Position numbers and translations under genes: made by a program
The notes under the pieces: generated by a model
Database searches by the model: none
Told to the model about the DNA's origin: nothing
Seen by the model: the letters and a program-made list of their open reading frames with translations, nothing else
Source of the DNA: Methylocystis sp. H62
GTDB lineage: Bacteria > Pseudomonadota > Alphaproteobacteria > Rhizobiales > Beijerinckiaceae
DNA length: 64,000 nt
Reading direction: 5' to 3'
Assembly (NCBI RefSeq): GCF_015709515.1
Contig: NZ_JADNQZ010000047.1
Coordinates: 1 to 64,000 of the forward strand
Part shown: positions 60,013 to 64,000 of the stretch, piece after piece
How positions within the stretch are numbered: the stretch's first letter is position 1
How the letters are laid out: each line of letters opens with the position of its first letter

Positions 60013-61908
60013 TTGGCGATTCGGCGGGAGAAGCAAGCACTCGTCCTGGCGACGATGGGGGCATTGTTCTCGACAGGCGCCGGCGCATCCGACAGCGCCA
60101 TCGAGGCGCGTCTGCGCATGCTTGAAGCGGAGATCGCCAGACTTCGTCCGCTCGAAGCCGAGGTCGCCAAGCTTCGTCAGGACGCGCGCCAATCGAAATC
60201 TGCGTCGCGAAGCTCGAATTCGAAAGGCCGTTCACGGCAGAGCGAAACGAATATCGTCAACGCCGCGGCGTCCAAGGGGTCGTCCGATACGCCCCCACGG
60301 CCGCCAGTGTTCGTCAGCTTCAAGAACGGCCTCTTCGTCGAGACCGAAGACAAGGCCTATAGCTTCAAGGTCGGCGGCCGCATCATCGTCGACGGCGGCG
60401 GCATCGCTCTGCCGCTCAACGGTTTCGATAATCAGGTCGGCGGGCGCCAGCTTCGGCTCGAGGTCGAAGGCAAGGCCGCGCAGATCTACTTCTACAAGCT
60501 GCAATACGACTTCACCGGAACAAGCCAGATAACTGGCGTCAATCATGTCTACGGCGGCATTCGCGACGCCTACTTTGGCATCCAAAGTCCGTTGTTCACG
60601 CTGCCTTTCGCCAAGGATCCGGCCTACGTCATGGTCGGCAGCATGTTCGAGCCCTTCAGCGTCGAGGCGATCAATTCCTCAAAATATCGCGACTTCATCG
60701 AACGCTCGCTTGCGGTCGACACCTTCCAGCCGGATCGTCATATCGGCCTTGCACTGGGCGCCTATGGCGACGACTGGACTTTCAAGGGCGGCATATTCAG
60801 CACCAGCTTCGGCGATGCGAGCCTGAACCCCGCGCGTGGTTATCCGGCGACCTGGGGTATTCCGCGACTTTACATACCCAACGCGGGCGGCGGCGGTCCT
60901 TTCCCGTCTAACACGACCTGGTTCCAAGCCACGGGAGGCGGGCAGTATTTCGACCTGACAGGACGCCTGACCTACGCGCCGATCCACAACGAGCACGATC
61001 TTCTCCATGTCGGCGTTTCCGGCCGCTATCACCAGCCAAACGATTCCACGGCGGCGAACAACGATCGGGTGCTTGCGCTGGGCAACCGCGTCAGATCGGA
61101 AGCCAATATCCTCGGCCAGGGCCTCATTGGCACCCCGGATCTTTCCTGCGGCACGATCGTCGGACCCATTCCACAGGGCGTCTTCAACAGCTCCGCCTTC
61201 GCCGGCAAATGCACCAAAAGCGTCGAATCCTTCGGACTTGAATTGGCGGCGTCGCATGGGCCGTTCGGAATTCAGGCGGAATATTTCGGCGCCTTTTACA
61301 ACCGCGATCAAAACGCGATCAACCGGGCGACGTATCTGACGGCGGCGTCGGCGGCGACGGGCGTCATTCCCGTCAACGGTTCTCAGGTTCCGTTCAATCC
61401 GGGAGGCCGTTCGGCTTATTTCGACGGCTACTACATCCAGGGCACCTATTGGATCACCGGCGAGGAACGCGCGCAGTCCTATGACATAAAGGACAAGAAC
61501 GGCGCGACCTTCGGTCAGCTCAAGATCAAGAACCCCTTCAGCGCGGGCGGCTGGGGCGCCTGGGGTTTGGCCGCGCGCTTCAGCTCCGTGGACCTCAACA
61601 ACGGCCCTTATAACGGGAACACGCTCTATAACCTGCTCGCTTTGACGACCTTGGTTACGCCGAACCCATTCGCGCGCACATATATCGCGAACGCCGGCAT
61701 TAACGGCGGCCGTCAGCAGAATCTTACGCTCGGCGTGAACTGGTATCCGGACGCGGGCTTAGCGTTCCAGTTCAATTGGACGCGGGTGATGAATCTCGTC
61801 GCGCCGCTGAACCTTTACAACGGTGGTCCACTCCCCACGCTTCTCGGCGCCAATTACACCGGCGTGCATCCCAATCTGTTTGAGTTTCGCGCCAAGGTCT
61901 ATTGGTGA
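60013..61908 (+). CDS. Second outer-membrane porin, OprO/P-like
   Basis: A 631-residue porin, larger than the first. The start is a TTG at 60013 because only that gives a signal peptide (REKQALVLATMGALFSTGAG, cut near ASDS). A coiled coil (EARLRMLEAEIARLRPLEAE) and a Ser/Arg/Lys linker precede the barrel: FVSFKNGLFVETEDKAYSFK, VGGRIIVDGGG, YKLQYDFTG, FEPFSVEAINSSKYRDFIER, NLTLGVNWYPDAGLAFQFNW and final FEFRAKVYW. Two long inserted loops (about 280-310 and 380-420) account for the size. No PHO box is seen in its leader, unlike the first porin. Confidence 0.85.
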   Translation: MAIRREKQALVLATMGALFSTGAGASDSAIEARLRMLEAEIARLRPLEAEVAKLRQDARQSKSASRSSNSKGRSRQSETNIVNAAASKGSSDTPPRPPVFVSFKNGLFVETEDKAYSFKVGGRIIVDGGGIALPLNGFDNQVGGRQLRLEVEGKAAQIYFYKLQYDFTGTSQITGVNHVYGGIRDAYFGIQSPLFTLPFAKDPAYVMVGSMFEPFSVEAINSSKYRDFIERSLAVDTFQPDRHIGLALGAYGDDWTFKGGIFSTSFGDASLNPARGYPATWGIPRLYIPNAGGGGPFPSNTTWFQATGGGQYFDLTGRLTYAPIHNEHDLLHVGVSGRYHQPNDSTAANNDRVLALGNRVRSEANILGQGLIGTPDLSCGTIVGPIPQGVFNSSAFAGKCTKSVESFGLELAASHGPFGIQAEYFGAFYNRDQNAINRATYLTAASAATGVIPVNGSQVPFNPGGRSAYFDGYYIQGTYWITGEERAQSYDIKDKNGATFGQLKIKNPFSAGGWGAWGLAARFSSVDLNNGPYNGNTLYNLLALTTLVTPNPFARTYIANAGINGGRQQNLTLGVNWYPDAGLAFQFNWTRVMNLVAPLNLYNGGPLPTLLGANYTGVHPNLFEFRAKVYW

Positions 61909-62096
61909 GCAGAACCTACGTCCCGGCAAATGACCGCCCGCGGCGGGCGTTTCCTTATATGCCCTCGGATGCTATATCTCGTGGAATCTAATCCGCCGAA
62001 AGGGAGCGTTCGGCTTCGCCGATGAGGTCGCTTGTGACCACGCTCAGGCGCCTCGTGGGGCGCCCTTTCCCGCGGCGCTACGGGTTGAGAACGCGC

Positions 62097-62318
62097 ATGA
62101 ACCGCTATGACCGCCAGCCTCAGCCCGCTGAAGAGGCTGTCGTCGAATATCTCGACGGCGAATATCGCGTGCGCAAGCCCGGCGCCTATGTGCGCTGCGC
62201 GGTGACGGGCGAGCCGATCCCCCTCGAGGATCTGCGTTACTGGAACGTCGATCTGCAGGAGCCCTACAGCGGGCCGCATGCCAAGCTGATGCGTCTTGGC
62301 GTCAAGAAGCCCGATTAA
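62097..62318 (+). CDS. DUF2093 protein
   Basis: A 73-residue protein of DUF2093, found mainly in alphaproteobacteria and usually near lpxK/waaA. It has VVEYLDGEYRVRKPGAYVRC, AVTGEPIPLEDLRYWNVDLQ and EPYSGPHAKLM, a soluble beta-rich sequence with one cysteine. Function unknown; the constant link with lipid A genes suggests envelope work. The start at 62097 is the first residue of the family; 25 codons upstream are open. The last 4 bp overlap the end of convergent lpxK. Confidence 0.9.
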   Translation: MNRYDRQPQPAEEAVVEYLDGEYRVRKPGAYVRCAVTGEPIPLEDLRYWNVDLQEPYSGPHAKLMRLGVKKPD

Positions 62319-63319
62319 GGATCGGAAAGGCGCGGTTCATCCGCCTTACGCAGCCCGCGAAGCGCCTCGTCCAGAATGATCGCGTCATCGAAAACCAAGG
62401 TGACGGGTAGCGTATCAACGCCGAGCGTCGCAAGCTGACCGCCGATTCGCGCCGCATCCTTTTCCGTCGTGACGAGTCGGGCCCCATGCGCCCGCCGCAA
62501 CATCGATAGCGTCGCGTAATCTCTTTGCGTGAAGCGGCGATGATCGCCGAACGAAACCCGCGCCGCGACATCGGCGCCGGACGCCTCCAGCAAGTTGAAG
62601 AATTTCTGTGGCCGCGCGATTCCAGCGAAAGCGACGACGCGCGCGCCTTGCATCGCGTCGGCGGCGTTCGCATCGGGCGCCAAACGCGCGGCGAGGATAG
62701 GTTTGTTCGCGCGCGCGGCGATGTCTCGCCCGGGCAGGCCGTCGCCGATGACGACAAGCATATCCGCCGCCGCAAGCTGCGCATCGAAGGGGGCGCGCAA
62801 AGGCCCGGCAGGGATGCAGCGGCGATTGCCCGCGCCATAATCCGAGTCGATGGCGATGAGCGTCAGGTCGGGCGCGACGCGACGGCTGTGGAAGCCGTCG
62901 TCGAGAATGACGACGGTGGCGCCGAGGCGCTGCGCCAGGTCTGCGCTCGCAAGTCGGTCTGCGCCGACGATCGTCGGCGCGACGCGCGCAAGCAGCAGCG
63001 CTTCATCGCCAATCTCGTCCGCGCCGTGACGCGTCACGTCCACGACGAAGGAGGACGTTCCGCCGCGCCGGCGGCGATAGCCCCGGGTGAGAAGCGCAGG
63101 GCGCTCTCCCGCCGTCTTGAGACGCTGCGCGATGGCGATGGCGAGCGGCGTCTTGCCGTCGCCGCCCGCACTCAGTCCGCCAATGACAATCGTCGGTAAA
63201 TTCGCGCGCGCCGCGTCGCGCGCGAGCCGCTTGCGCGCGATGGCGCCGTAGAGCGCGCCGAGCGGAGACAGCAGCCGCGCCGCCGCGCCGTCGTCACGCC
63301 AGAAGGCGGGCGCACGCAT
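62315..63319 (-). CDS. lpxK: Tetraacyldisaccharide 4'-kinase
   Basis: Phosphorylates the 4' position of lipid A precursor at the inner membrane. The 334 residues start APAFWRDDGAAARLLSPLGA, with P-loop VIGGLSAGGDGKTPLAIAIA (about 46-65), RGYRRRRGG, DEALLLAR, VVILDDGFHSRRVAPDLTLI and FAGIARPQKFFNLLEASGAD. It starts 27 bp after waaA on the same strand, the standard waaA-lpxK pair. It overlaps the convergent DUF2093 gene by 4 bp. Confidence 0.95.
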   Translation of the reverse strand: MRAPAFWRDDGAAARLLSPLGALYGAIARKRLARDAARANLPTIVIGGLSAGGDGKTPLAIAIAQRLKTAGERPALLTRGYRRRRGGTSSFVVDVTRHGADEIGDEALLLARVAPTIVGADRLASADLAQRLGATVVILDDGFHSRRVAPDLTLIAIDSDYGAGNRRCIPAGPLRAPFDAQLAAADMLVVIGDGLPGRDIAARANKPILAARLAPDANAADAMQGARVVAFAGIARPQKFFNLLEASGADVAARVSFGDHRRFTQRDYATLSMLRRAHGARLVTTEKDAARIGGQLATLGVDTLPVTLVFDDAIILDEALRGLRKADEPRLSDP

Positions 63320-63346
63320 CTCAAATAGCGGCGCCGCGCGTGACGA

Positions 63347-64000
63347 TCATTGCTGGGCCACCGCCATTTGCGCGAGATAGGGTTCGACGGCTGTCATGAT
63401 GCCGCGCGAGGCGCCGCCCAATCTCTCGACAGTCTCGGCGGCCGCGCGTCCCATCTTGCGCATGCGCGCGGGCTCGGAGAGAAGATAATGCGCGGCGCGC
63501 GCCAGCGAAGCGGCGTCTGTAACGCGCGCGGCGGCTTTTACGGCCGCGAGCTCGCCGTAAACTTCCGTGAAGTTTTCGACATAGGGGCCATGCAGGATGG
63601 CGCAGCCGAGCTTCGCCGGCTCGATTGGATTTTGTCCGCCGCCGGGCAACAGCGACTTGCCCATCAGGACGACCCCGACGCTTCGGAAAACGAGGCCAAG
63701 CTCGCCGACGCTGTCGACAACGTAGACGTCGACGTCGCGTCGCGGCTCGCCTTCCTGCGAACGCAGGGCCGCCGTCAATCCTCTGGCGCGCGCGGCTTCG
63801 ACGATCTCGGCGCCGCGCTCCCGATGACGCGGCGCGATGATCGTCAGCAGCGACGGGGTTTGCGCGGCCATGTCGATATGCGCGTCGAGCACGAGGTCCT
63901 CTTCGCCGGGATGGGTGGAGACCGCCGCCCAGGCTGGTCGCGCGCCGATCGCGCCGTTGAACTCGGCAAGCATTGCAGAGTCGGCCGGCGGCGGCGGCAC
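63347..64000 (-). CDS. waaA: Kdo transferase WaaA, C-terminal part (5' end outside window)
   Basis: 3-Deoxy-D-manno-octulosonic acid transferase, which adds Kdo to lipid IVA. The visible 217 residues are the donor half of a GT-B fold: AAVSTHPGEEDLVLDAHID, LLTIIAPRHRERGAEIVEAA, VDSVGELGLVFRSVGVVLMG, KSLLPGGGQNPIEPAKLGCA and ILHGPYVENFTEVYGEL, all strong WaaA signatures. The frame is open at the window end, so the acceptor half and start lie beyond. lpxK is cotranscribed 27 bp downstream. Confidence 0.95.
   Translation of the reverse strand: MPPPPADSAMLAEFNGAIGARPAWAAVSTHPGEEDLVLDAHIDMAAQTPSLLTIIAPRHRERGAEIVEAARARGLTAALRSQEGEPRRDVDVYVVDSVGELGLVFRSVGVVLMGKSLLPGGGQNPIEPAKLGCAILHGPYVENFTEVYGELAAVKAAARVTDAASLARAAHYLLSEPARMRKMGRAAAETVERLGGASRGIMTAVEPYLAQMAVAQQ

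Overview
The window looks like part of a chromosome from a GC-rich alphaproteobacterium of the Hyphomicrobiales (Rhizobiales). The case rests on gene content: a TraA/DUF6118 conjugative end, an HrpB helicase, a PmtA-type methyltransferase, DUF2093 next to lpxK/waaA, an osmoregulated periplasmic glucan protein, alphaproteobacterial-style 6S RNA upstream of 5-formyl-THF cyclo-ligase, and OprO/P-like porins. A methylotroph or methanotroph relative (Methylocystis-like) is possible, but nothing here proves it; there are no methane or methanol oxidation genes.

Layout. 1-3.6 kb is the end of an integrative/conjugative element (TraA helicase part, DUF6118 membrane protein) that abuts the 3' end of a tRNA-Pro(CGG), the probable attachment site. 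3.7-5.7 kb holds thyA-folA and a BrnT/BrnA toxin-antitoxin pair. 5.9-16 kb is housekeeping: a Tim44-like protein, hrpB with a palindromic repeat inserted in its frame, a DUF2235 hydrolase, phosphohexomutase, cobS and dusA. 16.2-19.7 kb is an arsenic operon, arsR-arsI-arsC-arsD-arsA, with no efflux pump in view and a promoter that seems to give a leaderless arsR message. 19.9-25.6 kb is a surface-polysaccharide patch (two glycosyltransferases, an FkbM methyltransferase, a sugar C-methyltransferase lacking zinc cysteines, and a decayed gene). 25.7-34.4 kb carries opgD, an amino-acid permease, photolyase, cobT, a LysM protein, a secreted beta/gamma-crystallin-like protein and 5-FCL with 6S RNA. 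34.6-36.8 kb is one AT-rich orphan gene for a 727-aa membrane protein, probably acquired. 37-64 kb is mostly core: pmtA-mnmA, prs, an AraC regulator divergent from a four-helix membrane protein, an acyl-CoA ligase, an extended IHF-alpha, a protease inhibitor, hemN, a RecD-like helicase, an HNH endonuclease, sbcDC, two OprO/P-like porins around a Sel1 protein, DUF2093, lpxK and the start-truncated waaA.

How the parts fit. Folate/thymidylate metabolism recurs (thyA-folA, 5-FCL), as do cobalamin lower-ligand steps (cobS and cobT, about 17 kb apart), DNA repair (photolyase, sbcDC, RecD-like helicase, HNH) and the outer envelope (opgD, porins, lpxK/waaA, glycosyltransferases). The first porin has a good PHO-box match upstream, so it is probably induced by phosphate starvation, a state that also raises arsenate entry and gives the ars operon a physiological context.

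No CRISPR array, rRNA or complete insertion sequence was seen. No single clearly new multi-gene system stands out. The best leads are the orphan 727-aa membrane protein beside 6S RNA, the repeat inside hrpB, the pumpless and probably leaderless ars operon, and the AraC/four-helix divergent pair.
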